DNA from: a virus
Length of the DNA: 43,612 nucleotides
IMG/VR virus record: IMGVR_UViG_3300025890_000047
Coordinates: 1-43,612 of that record
Reading direction: 5' to 3' (one strand)
The notes beneath the pieces are model-generated. The model searched no databases, was not told where the DNA came from, and saw only the letters and a list, made by a program, of their open reading frames with translations. Below, piece after piece: positions 29,001 through 35,007 of the stretch (the first letter of the stretch is position 1; each line of letters opens with the position of its first letter). Position numbers and translations under genes: made by a program.

Positions 29001-31628
29001 TTACAAAGATCAAGCCTAGCCGATCCAGTCGTAAGAGTGGTAAGGCGTATGGCTAAGAAACAACCACTGGAAGAAGGCGACTTACAGCGAGCGTCAAAAT
29101 TTTCTACTGTTAAAAGTTGGTTCACTGAAAACTCAATTAGGTTTAGAGACAAAGGTGCTCACTGGTATGGAAATCTTTTAAAGCCTAAGAATGGTATAGG
29201 TATATTTGAAAAACACTCAGTTGATTTGGCTGGTAAGATAAACCCTATCTTTTCTAAACTAGAAGAATTGCCTGATGCCAAAGGCCGTATATCAAAGTGG
29301 ATGGGTAAAAACTCTGGGTTAATTGGCAAAGGTGTTCCAGTTCCCGATAGCCACAAAAGAATTGTTAACGCTCTTAGGGCTGGCAACTTGGCTGTCTTAA
29401 AACAAGGTGAAAGAAAAATTGCACAACAAATAGCAAATGCGTTTACTAAAGAACTAAACGATATGAGAGCTATAGGCATCAAGGTTGGTGATGTTACCCA
29501 GGGAGGACGTAATGGTTATTACTTCCCACAAGTTTGGGACGTTGAAGCAATTAGGGAAAATCCTAATGCCTTTATAAACGGCTTATTGGAAATGTTTGTC
29601 CGAGAACAAAACTCTCCAGACTTTGAGGGCACAAGGTTAACTCGTGATGAAATACTAACGAAAGCAAAGAACCTTCAAGAAAGAATGGTTGATAACGAGG
29701 GTGTGGCTGATGAGAGTTTAGTTCACACTGCTATCTCTGATCCATTTTCAAGAAGGATGCTTACTCTAAAGCCAGAAGAAATGAAGGGAATGAGGGGATA
29801 CTTAGTCAACGACCTCCAAGGAATTTTGGCTAAATACTTTGACAGATCAACTCGTAAGATAGCTCTATCAGAAAAGTTTGGAGTAGAGGGTCACGGCTAT
29901 GATGCTTATAAATCTATTGCAGATTTAGGAGATGATGCTGCTGTAACTATACTATCTAATGCCAAGCTAACAGTTAGTAAGTTTGATAGTATGGGTGTAA
30001 AGGTTGATACTGGAGACACTATTGTTCCTAAAATAAACAAGTCGTTTGATGAAATAAAAGAACTTATAGGCTCTGTAAAGAAAGCTCTTGCTGGGAACCC
30101 TCAACAAAATATGGTTCAGGCGAAGAACATTCTTATCAACGCTATAGATGTTACTCAAAGAACTAACCCTCAATTTCTAGTAAGGGTAGATGCAGTCGTC
30201 AACGCACTGGCTGACTTTCAAGGCGTACCACAAAGAAAGGGTTTAATAAGTGACCTTGAAAGCATGAACAGGGTTTTGAACAAGAGACCTATTACTGGAG
30301 AAGGTCACGAATTTTCACACCAGTTCACAAGAAGGCTCAAGACTTTCAATGCTGTTTCGTTACTTGGATTTACAACCCTAACTTCAATGCCTGATTTAAC
30401 TTTACCTTTAATTAGGTCTGGTAACTTAGGTGCTTTTGCCAAGGCTTGGAAACAATATAGTTCCAACCCAGCTTACAGGGCTGCTGCAAAGAATATTGGT
30501 GTGGGTATTGAGAACCTTATGCACGACAGAATGGTACAGATGGCTGGCGAGGGAAATCAGAAGTTTAGTAACTCATTCTTTAACGCAACCTTGTTGACCG
30601 ACTGGACTAACTTCAACAGACAGATGGCATCAATGGTGGGTATGGAAGCCTTTAGGTCAGAAATACAAAACGCTATTACTCTTAGAAACCAAGGAAAACA
30701 AAACAGTCGTTCATATAAAACTTCTGCAAGTTTTTTAGAAAGGTATGGACTAACTGGTGAAAATGCCGAGGTTGATTACTTGTTACCAGGAGCACCACGA
30801 GTGGATATGCCGACTGAAAACCTAGCACAAAGACAAGCATTTAAATATGCAGCTATGCGTTTTACTAACGAAGCTATTTTCACACCTAACCCAAATGACA
30901 TACCGATGTGGGCACAAACACCTTGGGGTTCATTAATGTTCCAGCTTAAATCTTTCCCACTAATGATGGGTAGGATGAGTAAAGATGTGATGTCAGAAGC
31001 CTTTGGTAAAAATGCAGATGGCACAATGAAAGCTAATTTCAAACCACTAATGTATTTACTTACGGCTGGTATAGGTATCGGTGCAGCTTCGGCTGGTGTC
31101 AAAGACCTTGTTCAAGGAAGAGGCGAAGACAGTCAAGGCAATAAGATACGAGAGTTCAGAGATCGAAAGGCAACTGACAGTATATCTTACATAGCTTCAT
31201 TGTTGGGCATCGAAGAAGATGGAGATACTGATAAAGTTTTAGGTTGGTACATCGAAGGTCTCATGGCAATCGGTGGCTTGGGCTTGTTTGCTGAAATGCT
31301 ATACAACTCTTCGGCTCAACTAGATAATGGAAAGTATGGATTTGTCAGAACAATGTCAGCCATAGCTGGCCCAGGAGTTTCTGCTGCTGAAGATATACTT
31401 TTTGATATTCCAGCAGGAGCAAAAGACTTTGTTACAGGTGACGGGACTAAGACTGGTCAAAGGCGTGAAATGTTTAGATCAATCGCTGGACGACTGCCTG
31501 TACTCGGAGGTCTTCATGGCTTCAGAGAAGGAGCAGCCGACTTGGGTGGCAAGAAAGGTGGCAATAAAAAAACCCAATCTAAATTTGGCAAGGTTACGTT
31601 TGCAACTAACAAAGGGTTTGGGAATTAA
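20031..31628 (+). CDS. Giant 3865-residue polyvalent/ejection protein: metallopeptidase and ADP-ribosyltransferase-like domains
   Basis: One uninterrupted 11.6 kb frame from a GTG start (GGAG seven bases upstream). Residues 131-161 and 221-246 are Gly/Ala-rich hydrophobic segments, as are about 3672-3695 and 3736-3758, fitting membrane insertion. Residues 270-800 and 1150-1450 are mostly coiled coil. Around 1760-1970 is a zincin-like domain with HEVGHW (ligands H1876 and H1880, catalytic E1877) and a downstream SPAELFAHQF whose E1931 is the likely third ligand. Around 2685-2945 is an ADP-ribosyltransferase-like domain with YIHSG (H2694), GEYGPGYYMQ (Y2716/Y2717) and SETVIVNY (E2927), the H-Y-E layout. 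Phage 'polyvalent' proteins combine such domains and enter the host with DNA. The C-terminal 900 residues are helical with no catalytic motif I recognise. Delivery into the host is inferred. Confidence 0.8.
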   Translation: MAFKDSQEGGDWSWLDQPSGEGSASLGYAANLDKQKALEVYKNGEFIQDIMDYYGERDGITFSSNEEAYDKFWTDRTWRNLNTFAIGADYLDGKSNTDAQNIRLARLQSVHTALPDFWQEGGNRDAGHLADIAGSVILDPINAIGFGAGGAAAKTAAFTAIRSGLSKEAAKSAGRNAAMKKGFVAEGAANALVEGVANVGIQNRDIEIGLRGEYNPFETATASAMGFALGGALGVPMGLAGAYMPAFTKAGRSGSHDWKTSNKLSQGMREGKKARFQDKLDAASNEVANEIVDEVDDMTASQILRGNVIARAKQDYDKARAETAEQNGGLDLEKGDANNLPDGELSTWSNLEAASARVDHLAKASHERKASAQQIAPEDPAKANDLMNESQKLAEASNAIQDAFNRMNKKYEDGLVPTEKEIETLLSEDQRAQQLLFDFNTGSDPNVKNPVDPKDAVIPGARPDTQLPDGSAVQDVAPKTDPVAVQAEARQVEINKAQTDVDNTKASFEAGATKVNNASRKLTRLTGAYERSLQSGVPENVTSAEQALRVAEEELDVATGELEVLTNNAKIAEDALVAKKSEELKAAPDQDTSPEVVAETEATATGNKVVEEPQSAEEIVDELVNSTDPDEKISFTSLKSTLNYIVDELGFSRAEVINSLPKAKKGRPTNADKEAFRSAAIQFTERAMVQQQAQNAIEQLTSPEQFFDFNVVSGILDSTFTDPRLRAIAQDEYITAIADQSPSYIANLISENPNLKMSEILIQAEDYFGKEVAEIMANSMKSDVVQKSSIDMDKLIGKKAAIGNMTSNIKAMNDTIFRVSELRKAILGKLTDEEFKRGYGQVTETKKIRGQENLTQAQVNQIVNNPNFKGQVDTYSSFSFQAGSGSTPQRAVANDAEKQVKEIAKSNGINPDLNSGEIIEQLEMRVRKLENELDAGVRTPIDMTKPQGSTLTKAEFAQLSEKQQIMEVFVSRLPKGKVEQINAMREQLIKANIADGTITPEMAVSTADLAVERTIENMMKRDELLGQVDGKGKSFSSNQSTRGMQDASVADQYADNASHMGKTYEGGFGKISIGRNRTMVGGSASKRVQKILRSANRVGLNDGAVFRKHGIVKGESATVSFQEAALQELEQSFIDNATNRVVRSDEKIKDNKVEFDNANNAIKEANKLNAQIKKLDKEIDENPGAENVPQLEKDVQLLNQQVTKIYEDAIAKAPDYAAEKGKLNQLEPTLRGTVLEIRKEFSQETAKEAAGRKAENRKSSPVGKVQVILNELKNHQTNIVKAKKRGRSKPIMDALYSEKKEIYKRYNAEFKKLSKSDQKRIKEANKKVATQTAAEIEIRQRAKEQEVADIKIDEVPEWYGLDDITPEERVGIIEDSQKLADQNNKSQAAEVEIKQKAQAVLSNDLPKDEMVRIILELKSELDAIKNGVPPTKAPTGTQFKPYIRKIDGYEVDVHNHFKFEGKGGEGFLVFDGVRVAQMGKIGDKVSLTLITDKASSNDIRLFSNSNMMKDNIPEIFKNRIAEYAERTGAIIKTEGEEGLQFKQEWNKSETYKGRAEADAEDLVIDDPTVETSPISDPKNVMTHTANDYQVPPGRKMAVQIIDDVEGSALHGVVRIPNPNQTIGQVLKTSSNKKFIIGHVKIDRKIASGRRKKGMANVVTPASLAEAMEDFTPLTPSEGKVTYQEGQLLLGNKTVADKSPRKRAMRPVKVEDLGNIKVKKSFLPNAVADKIDNAADLQAYINNLENISWSRLGTLADVKRFTNTLKQAYAAMGNAVPNGVKRIELDQRQSFKTLRNVFKGRADDEIEASLDFLRRINPDGSNGAMPRFEGVDGIEGDANAVGAYNTNDGKILLTDKLFEKGGDEQLRPIPATITVVHEVGHWAYDNMLTPSEKMMFWHSMSKYYDADGNLDMELLQKRLPGISGNEIESPAELFAHQFTSYALNIGAVPDAALFIKVARHAVTLIERFVFGKHPMGIQSADPDLEALFERIIPRNQFDADGSVVHGASRFAGLEENGYTVSPTAGFIGRQLNELDNMRSKLTSVMNVSIVNDVADTQLLLKTLEETGKNIYSKFGGGQGKTHHYTNKATGEGGNQRVRLLDGQVTNKQEVVTGDGSTKLVNIYNYPAARRARNRLLNAQSAIRDYMKEVTTYEASTKTSTDDAELRQLIASQQMDMEDAMPDNSFIEMDEMELANVGSSWEAQAEVLSRQMTMTTGNLNFMHIRRLAGDMLNAIDDGQRELVKAFNRNMPRDDMSRQVSIDFKGDASITQPSIKGRKKKMGDAIQLRQEKQLVNDIKELETESVLLTQVGNDALLSAIRNGDPKIFMDSLAETNPVIKKSVKQMTDAELNAEKKRTNYGDKRKVDLALEVSARKNASKNVNQEEAEIVSDPAVQKAINNEVAQTAGTDSIAGIPAKTPQPIKDFLRGLTNGDKVQEAVGQNLIYRLLNVGGHTIDDFDTGFVPESIMEGIFTQNTVPKRATGEPASLKDQAYNGLRKELRAITKSLSGKGDMTPRDMEVMSDLAFHLSMSDATKAKFVSNMRTLELPSGLDSLLWLRQAMVYKAEGNLAELQRHVRVFEVEDGFYKIPANPKAQELMRIVNRHFETIAYSLNGNFDPDKLPLQLMSYGDMFASQRIDTGISSAVDGADKRFVNKHVVQDYAVEAVDKLHQDKEIIARSFLGVSREADLKNHTYIHSGQDGMNTQIHKTEVGEYGPGYYMQTLSEFNSKSSADLHNRGADDLIKSSSVSDNLKQKSLMANRKLTDVNIAIDALSMEKKMATPARKKEIVGTLQNLVKRANSLQTIINRTATVNLNSDVVPVFSNPRNMFNFSRTAIYDFVNPSDNNIAHIIADMGEKGLISVKGVQKLQEVLDGSFTGSDFFRALTDENVGVMHKHGDSVNSFEAKTRLNEYLEDAGYEGSVHSNKNSETVIVNYNSETMKPINGDFTEAELNNTNQGKSGGDIKPTGDLLIKQLEEGEAFDPTDFVGFSAQLQRSSLADPVVRVVRRMAKKQPLEEGDLQRASKFSTVKSWFTENSIRFRDKGAHWYGNLLKPKNGIGIFEKHSVDLAGKINPIFSKLEELPDAKGRISKWMGKNSGLIGKGVPVPDSHKRIVNALRAGNLAVLKQGERKIAQQIANAFTKELNDMRAIGIKVGDVTQGGRNGYYFPQVWDVEAIRENPNAFINGLLEMFVREQNSPDFEGTRLTRDEILTKAKNLQERMVDNEGVADESLVHTAISDPFSRRMLTLKPEEMKGMRGYLVNDLQGILAKYFDRSTRKIALSEKFGVEGHGYDAYKSIADLGDDAAVTILSNAKLTVSKFDSMGVKVDTGDTIVPKINKSFDEIKELIGSVKKALAGNPQQNMVQAKNILINAIDVTQRTNPQFLVRVDAVVNALADFQGVPQRKGLISDLESMNRVLNKRPITGEGHEFSHQFTRRLKTFNAVSLLGFTTLTSMPDLTLPLIRSGNLGAFAKAWKQYSSNPAYRAAAKNIGVGIENLMHDRMVQMAGEGNQKFSNSFFNATLLTDWTNFNRQMASMVGMEAFRSEIQNAITLRNQGKQNSRSYKTSASFLERYGLTGENAEVDYLLPGAPRVDMPTENLAQRQAFKYAAMRFTNEAIFTPNPNDIPMWAQTPWGSLMFQLKSFPLMMGRMSKDVMSEAFGKNADGTMKANFKPLMYLLTAGIGIGAASAGVKDLVQGRGEDSQGNKIREFRDRKATDSISYIASLLGIEEDGDTDKVLGWYIEGLMAIGGLGLFAEMLYNSSAQLDNGKYGFVRTMSAIAGPGVSAAEDILFDIPAGAKDFVTGDGTKTGQRREMFRSIAGRLPVLGGLHGFREGAADLGGKKGGNKKTQSKFGKVTFATNKGFGN

Positions 31629-31630
31629 CT

Positions 31631-31999
31631 ATGGAAAAAAAAGAAGGCTACGCATCAAAGAATTTCAAGTGGAGTGAGTTCGCTTGTCGATGCTGTGGGT
31701 TTGTAAACGTAGAACAGGAAGCTGTAGAAAAACTACAGGCTCTCCGAGATGAGCTTGGCATACCATTTTCTCCGTACTCTGCAAGTCGTTGCCCAAGACA
31801 CAACGCCAAAGTCGGAGGTGCACCAAAGTCTCAACACATTGCCAGGGAGGACGAACCTTCCAAGGCTTTTGATGTACCATTGGTTACAGACAAAGACACG
31901 ATTGTTAAGGCTGCAATGAAAGTCGGCTTTATGGGAATTGGAATGAATTACAAAACCTTTGTTCATATGGACAACAGGAAAAAAAGAGCGAGATGGTAA
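31631..31999 (+). CDS. Endolysin, M15-type peptidase
   Basis: A 122-residue protein resembling peptidase M15 (VanY/M15_3-like) enzymes that cut peptidoglycan stem peptides. It starts with the typical NFKWSEFACRCC segment and LQALRDELGIPFSPYSASRC, then the metal-site motifs SQHIA (H69), KAFDVP (D81) and FVHMD (H112). These three zinc ligands in this order and spacing are characteristic. There is no signal peptide, so release would depend on the adjacent holin-like gene. It follows the giant gene by two bases and the next gene by one. Confidence 0.85.
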   Translation: MEKKEGYASKNFKWSEFACRCCGFVNVEQEAVEKLQALRDELGIPFSPYSASRCPRHNAKVGGAPKSQHIAREDEPSKAFDVPLVTDKDTIVKAAMKVGFMGIGMNYKTFVHMDNRKKRARW

Positions 32000-32000
32000 C

Positions 32001-32450
32001 ATGGATGCAATTTTAACGGCACTATTTGGTGGAGCTACTGGCATACTGGGAACAGTTGTCGGCAAAGTCGCTGGATACTTTGAAGCAAAACAAAAGCTAG
32101 AGTTGACCAGGGAAGAGTTCAAACAAGAACTGGCTTTACAAGAACTAAACATTCAGGCTCGTGCTGCCGAGATGGAAAACGAACAAGTGATTGCAGAAGC
32201 TGCGACTTTTGCTACGACTAGGCAAGCCAGTTACGATCACGACAACCAGTACGGAACTCCGTATCGCTGGGTAATAACTTTACTCCGACTGATACGCCCG
32301 TTGTTGACGCTGTCATTAATTGTTTTAACTGGGATACTTTTCTTTCAACTAAGTACCGAAGGACAAGACGACATTGCTGCTCAAGTTATTTTCTTAACTG
32401 GCATGGCAGTAAGTTGGTGGTTTGGAGATAGGTACAAAGGTGGCAAGTAG
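32001..32450 (+). CDS. Holin-like membrane protein (3TM type)
   Basis: A 149-residue protein; an upstream in-frame ATG (31959) lies inside the endolysin gene and is less likely than 32001, which sits just after the endolysin stop. It has a hydrophobic N-terminus (residues 3-25), a long charged helix (30-75), and two transmembrane helices (99-116 and 124-141) ending in VSWWFGDR. The terminal W-W-F-G-x-R motif and topology match the GTA_holin_3TM family as I know it. Next to an M15 endolysin this supports a host-lysis role: forming membrane pores to release the endolysin. Confidence 0.75.
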   Translation: MDAILTALFGGATGILGTVVGKVAGYFEAKQKLELTREEFKQELALQELNIQARAAEMENEQVIAEAATFATTRQASYDHDNQYGTPYRWVITLLRLIRPLLTLSLIVLTGILFFQLSTEGQDDIAAQVIFLTGMAVSWWFGDRYKGGK

Positions 32451-32589
32451 AGGAATACAAACGACTGAGACTGTGAGGCCGACTGCTTCTCGTCCCACAA
32501 ACTATGCCAAGGCTGGCAGACAAGGACAGATGCTCGTAAAGGGTTGTCCTTGTATAACCAAGAAGAAGGGAACAAAAAAATGCCGATAG
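32440..32589 (+). CDS. 49-residue basic protein with GCPCxxKKK tail
   Basis: GTG at 32440 overlaps the holin-like gene by 11 bases and has a GGAG/AGG region upstream. The 49-residue product is polar with an Arg/Thr-rich head (VRPTASRPTNYAKAGRQG) and a Cys/Lys tail (GCPCITKKKGTKKCR). It overlaps the next gene by ten bases, forming a compact series of tiny frames. It could bind metal or nucleic acid, but no family is assigned. Confidence 0.5.
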   Translation: MASRGIQTTETVRPTASRPTNYAKAGRQGQMLVKGCPCITKKKGTKKCR

Positions 32590-32702
32590 TTATTCAAGAA
32601 AAATACAAAAATACAAATAAGAAAAAAGACAAAGTTGGTGGTGGTGGAATGGACATCGCTAAAACTAAAAAGAAAAAAGTTAAGAAGAAGGCTAAAAAAT
32701 AA
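32580..32702 (+). CDS. 40-residue lysine-rich peptide
   Basis: An ATG overlaps the end of the preceding small gene, and the TAA overlaps the next ATG by one base. Sixteen of 40 residues are Lys, with a GGGG hinge in the middle and an end of Lys blocks separated by Val and Ala. Such a peptide would bind DNA or RNA nonspecifically or help charge neutralisation in the capsid. The gene is so short that function is guesswork, though coupling on both sides supports translation. Confidence 0.5.
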   Translation: MPIVIQEKYKNTNKKKDKVGGGGMDIAKTKKKKVKKKAKK

Positions 32703-32821
32703 TGTATGGAAAAACCAAAAAACCTATGCCTAAGAAAACTCCTAAGTCTCCTTACGGCAAGGTGGTGCAGAAGACTACGAAGAAATCTGTTAGCTACAGT
32801 CCAAACGGACGGAAGGCGTAG
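32702..32821 (+). CDS. 39-residue Lys/Pro-rich peptide
   Basis: It starts on the TAATG junction of the previous peptide. It has a repeat-like composition (MYGKTKKPMPKKTPKSPYGK), basic and proline-rich, with no hydrophobic core, so it is probably disordered. It resembles small MYGKxKKPMP peptides I associate with marine phages (memory only). DNA binding is plausible by charge. Confidence 0.5.
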   Translation: MYGKTKKPMPKKTPKSPYGKVVQKTTKKSVSYSPNGRKA

Positions 32822-32824
32822 TGT

Positions 32825-33295
32825 ATGATTGGAGAAGTTCTCGCTGGAATTGCACTTGTCAATTCTGCCCACAAACAAATCAAGCAGTTAGTAAGTAATG
32901 TAAGTGACATCGGTGGCTTGGCAAAGCATATCGATCAACTGTTTGAAGGCGAGAGACAAATCCAAAAGGACAGAAGCAAAGCCAGCAGTCCATTAAGCAT
33001 GAAGAGTGTTGCAGAAGAAACGATCAATGCTCGACTTGCCCAAGAACAGATGCAAGAGATTGCGACTTTGGTAAACATGAGATTTGGCCCAGGTACATGG
33101 CAAGGGATAATAAACGAGAGAGCCAAAAGAATACAAGAACAGAAGGAACATGAGAGAGCACAGAGAGCACTTAAAAGAAAAGAGCAAGAAGAATTTGCAG
33201 AGAACGCCAAGCTCCTTGGCATTGTGTTCATGTCTATCATTAGTTTAATGGGTATTGTGGTAGGTCTTTTTGTTTACAATTCGAGTGACAATTAA
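32825..33295 (+). CDS. Membrane protein with N-terminal hydrophobic helix, coiled coil and C-terminal anchor
   Basis: A 156-residue protein with GGAAGG upstream. Residues 1-30 form an amphipathic/hydrophobic helix (MIGEVLAGIALVNSAHKQIK), residues 65-128 a charged helix with a Glu/Lys/Arg/Gln-rich coil, and residues 128-151 a transmembrane helix. The layout resembles a spanin or another envelope-associated protein, but orientation (C-terminal anchor) is not that of a typical inner-membrane spanin. It lies in the lysis region. Family not recognised. Confidence 0.6.
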   Translation: MIGEVLAGIALVNSAHKQIKQLVSNVSDIGGLAKHIDQLFEGERQIQKDRSKASSPLSMKSVAEETINARLAQEQMQEIATLVNMRFGPGTWQGIINERAKRIQEQKEHERAQRALKRKEQEEFAENAKLLGIVFMSIISLMGIVVGLFVYNSSDN

Positions 33296-33396
33296 TGGCT
33301 GGCTTTTATTTGTATATAAGTAAGCCGTTTATAAAAGTGGGTAATTATTTCTGGCGTAAACATGTCGTCTGTCTACGAAGAAAACAGGGGAGATAA
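33295..33396 (+). CDS. 33-residue basic amphipathic peptide
   Basis: An ATG overlaps the TAA of the previous gene (TAATG). The peptide is aromatic at the N-terminus (MAGFYLYISKPFIKVGNYFW) and Arg/Lys-rich at the C-terminus. The frame ends three bases before the next ATG, and the ribosome site of the next gene (GGGGAG) lies in its last codons. Tight coupling suggests a real gene, yet its small size makes this tentative. Confidence 0.4.
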   Translation: MAGFYLYISKPFIKVGNYFWRKHVVCLRRKQGR

Positions 33397-33398
33397 AA

Positions 33399-33527
33399 AT
33401 GGATTGGATCACAGCCGACTTAGTAGAAGTTCTACATCATATGTCTTGGTTTGATGGGTTGGCATACATAGCACTAGGTCTTGGTGTTTATGCTTCAGTT
33501 AAATACATACAGAAGAGGTTTAAATAA
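33399..33527 (+). CDS. 42-residue single-helix membrane peptide
   Basis: A good ribosome site (GGGGAG, spacing six) precedes ATG 33399. The product has a polar amphipathic start (MDWITADLVEVLHHMSWFDG), one membrane helix (LAYIALGLGVYASVKY) and a basic end (IQKRFK). The stop overlaps the next ATG. A small membrane peptide near holin genes may modulate lysis, but this is inference. Confidence 0.55.
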   Translation: MDWITADLVEVLHHMSWFDGLAYIALGLGVYASVKYIQKRFK

Positions 33528-33781
33528 TGGCAAAGAAGAAAGCTAGTGGCCCGTGCAAAGGCAAAAGTCTTAACAAACCTTTCCGAACTCCAGGCAAACC
33601 AAAGAAGTCGGCAGTCTGTGTGAGTGACGGAGCTAAGATTAAGATCGTTAGGTTTGGTGATCCCAACATGAAGATTAAGAAAAGCATACCAGCTAGGCGA
33701 AAGTCGTTCCGTGCTCGTCATAATTGTGCAAGCCCAGGGCCAAAAACTTCAGCAAGATATTGGTCTTGCAAAGCGTGGTGA
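33527..33781 (+). CDS. 84-residue basic protein, DUF6321-like
   Basis: It is translated from a TAATG junction. It has a Lys-rich start with GPCKGKSL, a central strand-like part (KIKIVRFGDPNMKIKKSIP) and a conserved end (RRKSFRARHNCASPGPKTS followed by ARYWSCKAW). I recognise this end as typical of a small phage family that I recall as DUF6321 (number unverified). Four Cys residues and the basic surface suggest a zinc- or nucleic-acid-binding fold. It overlaps the following gene by GTGA. Confidence 0.7.
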   Translation: MAKKKASGPCKGKSLNKPFRTPGKPKKSAVCVSDGAKIKIVRFGDPNMKIKKSIPARRKSFRARHNCASPGPKTSARYWSCKAW

Positions 33782-33897
33782 CGAAGTGCATTGGGATTTG
33801 TAAGCTAGTTGATGATGTTTGTGTTGGTTGTTTCCGAACCATAGAACAAATCAAGGAGGCATACACTCAGTCGTTGCCCAAACCAAAAAGAAAATAA
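33778..33897 (+). CDS. 39-residue DUF1289-like Cys protein
   Basis: GTG at 33778 overlaps the previous TGA (GTGA). The product begins MTKCIGICKLVDDVCVGCFR, followed by a TIEQIKEAY helix and a basic end. C-x3-C, then C-x2-C followed by R-T-I/L-E-E/Q-I, is the signature of DUF1289, a small four-Cys family widespread in proteobacteria. That match is clear by eye despite its length. Function of the family is unknown; an Fe-S or zinc site is inferred. In a phage it may have been taken from a host gene. Confidence 0.7.
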   Translation: MTKCIGICKLVDDVCVGCFRTIEQIKEAYTQSLPKPKRK

Positions 33898-34461
33898 ATG
33901 ATCGTAGATGAACTAGAATTATTTAAAGACAAGTATCTAAGGGAAGCCCAAGTCATTGGGTATACTCCATTGAACAATGCTGTCAAAGATATATTCGGAA
34001 TTTACGGATACACTCAATTTGTAAAAGACCCTTATCAAGTACAAGTATTTGTAGTGCCTCCTTATAAAATTATACCAGAACATACACATCCAAATGTTGA
34101 TAGTTATGAAGTTTATCTAGGTGGTCAAATCTTATTTAGTCGTGGAGGTAAATGGATAACCACAAATGAAGACCTAAAGAAAGAAGACCCTGAAGGTCGA
34201 AGTATTAAAAGAGGGAACTTTCTAAGAATAAAACCCAACGACTTACATGGTGGTTGTTTTGGAAAATCAGGTGGTGTGTTTATGTCCATACAGAAATGGC
34301 TCAATGGAGTTCAACCATCTTGTGTCAGTTTTGATTATGATGGGATAGCACTTGATAGTGAACATGAAGTAGACCAAGGCGAAATAAAACATAAAGATTT
34401 AACTTGGAGGGATGCAGCTTCTCTTGAAGACAATCCTCCTTTTTGGGAGGGAGAAAAGTAA
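33898..34461 (+). CDS. Cupin-fold protein
   Basis: A 187-residue protein starting directly after the preceding stop with a weak ribosome site. Cupin motif 1 is seen at H62-T-H64 followed by E71 (PEHTHPNVDSYEVYLGG). Motif 2 is GNFLRIKPNDLHGG, with H117 as the last metal ligand. These residues form a small-metal site in a beta barrel. Such phage cupins are uncharacterised; possible roles are a dioxygenase, a sugar epimerase or a binding protein. The long polar C-terminal arm (residues 140-187) is extra to the barrel. Placement among small basic genes gives little clue. Confidence 0.7.
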   Translation: MIVDELELFKDKYLREAQVIGYTPLNNAVKDIFGIYGYTQFVKDPYQVQVFVVPPYKIIPEHTHPNVDSYEVYLGGQILFSRGGKWITTNEDLKKEDPEGRSIKRGNFLRIKPNDLHGGCFGKSGGVFMSIQKWLNGVQPSCVSFDYDGIALDSEHEVDQGEIKHKDLTWRDAASLEDNPPFWEGEK

Positions 34462-34607
34462 TGGCAAAGTTATGTGCAAAAGGTAAGGCTGCTGCTAAAA
34501 GAAAGTACAAGGTATATCCATCAGCGTATGCAAATATGCACGCTTCAGCTATATGCTCTGGCAAAATCAAAGTCGGAGGCAAGAAAAAGAAGGCTAAGAA
34601 AAAATGA
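34461..34607 (+). CDS. 48-residue basic protein with VYPSAYAN motif
   Basis: The TAATG start overlaps the cupin stop. The sequence reads MAKLCAKGKAAAKRKYKVYP, then SAYANMHASAICSGK and a Lys-rich tail. The K-x-K-V-Y-P-S-A-Y-A-N core is conserved in a family of tiny phage proteins that I recognise but cannot name. Basic charge suggests nucleic-acid contact. It overlaps the next gene by four bases (ATGA). Confidence 0.65.
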   Translation: MAKLCAKGKAAAKRKYKVYPSAYANMHASAICSGKIKVGGKKKKAKKK

Positions 34608-34834
34608 GTGGTCTTCGTAAATGGGTAAAAGAAAAATGGGTGGACATTGGTGCACCTAAAAAGAATGGCAAGTACCAACCATGTGGTAGAAAGAAAGGGG
34701 ATGGACGTAAGTACCCCAAGTGTGTGCCACTGGCTAAAGCCAAGAAGATGTCATCATCAGCTAAGAAGTCGGCAGTAAAAAGAAAAAGGGCTGCGAATAA
34801 TTCGGGGCCAAAACCTAAGAATGTGAGGACGTAA
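34604..34834 (+). CDS. 76-residue basic protein, DUF5872-like
   Basis: It has an ATGA overlap with the previous gene. It begins MSGLRKWVKEKWVDIGAPKK and has YQPCGRKKGDGRKYPKCVPL, the pattern K-W-V-D-I then P-C-G-R then Y-P-K-C that I associate with DUF5872 (number unverified). It is about one-third Lys plus Arg, so DNA or RNA binding is likely. Function unknown. Confidence 0.65.
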   Translation: MSGLRKWVKEKWVDIGAPKKNGKYQPCGRKKGDGRKYPKCVPLAKAKKMSSSAKKSAVKRKRAANNSGPKPKNVRT

Positions 34835-35007
34835 TGCAAGGAACTCCAGCTTGCCCAAGATGTGGTGCTATATGTGGAACAATGTGGGTTCATGGTCACG
34901 AGCAGTGTGCCGTATGCCATCAAGTAGCTGACGGAGATTGCTGTTCTGGAGAGACTGCTAGTTGTCCAGTCCAGTCAGAGGAACCCTCCGACTATCAGGA
35001 TCAGTAA
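34834..35007 (+). CDS. 57-residue Cys-rich zinc-ribbon-like protein
   Basis: TAATG coupling plus GAGGA at good distance support translation. The product starts MQGTPACPRCGAICGTMWVH and continues GHEQCAVCHQVADGDCCSGE with a further Cys, i.e. C-x2-C, C, C-x2-C, CC, C. It looks like a small zinc-binding protein. Its 3' 50 bases overlap the 3' end of the convergent dNMP-kinase gene on the other strand, so the two transcripts are complementary there. Confidence 0.6.
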   Translation: MQGTPACPRCGAICGTMWVHGHEQCAVCHQVADGDCCSGETASCPVQSEEPSDYQDQ

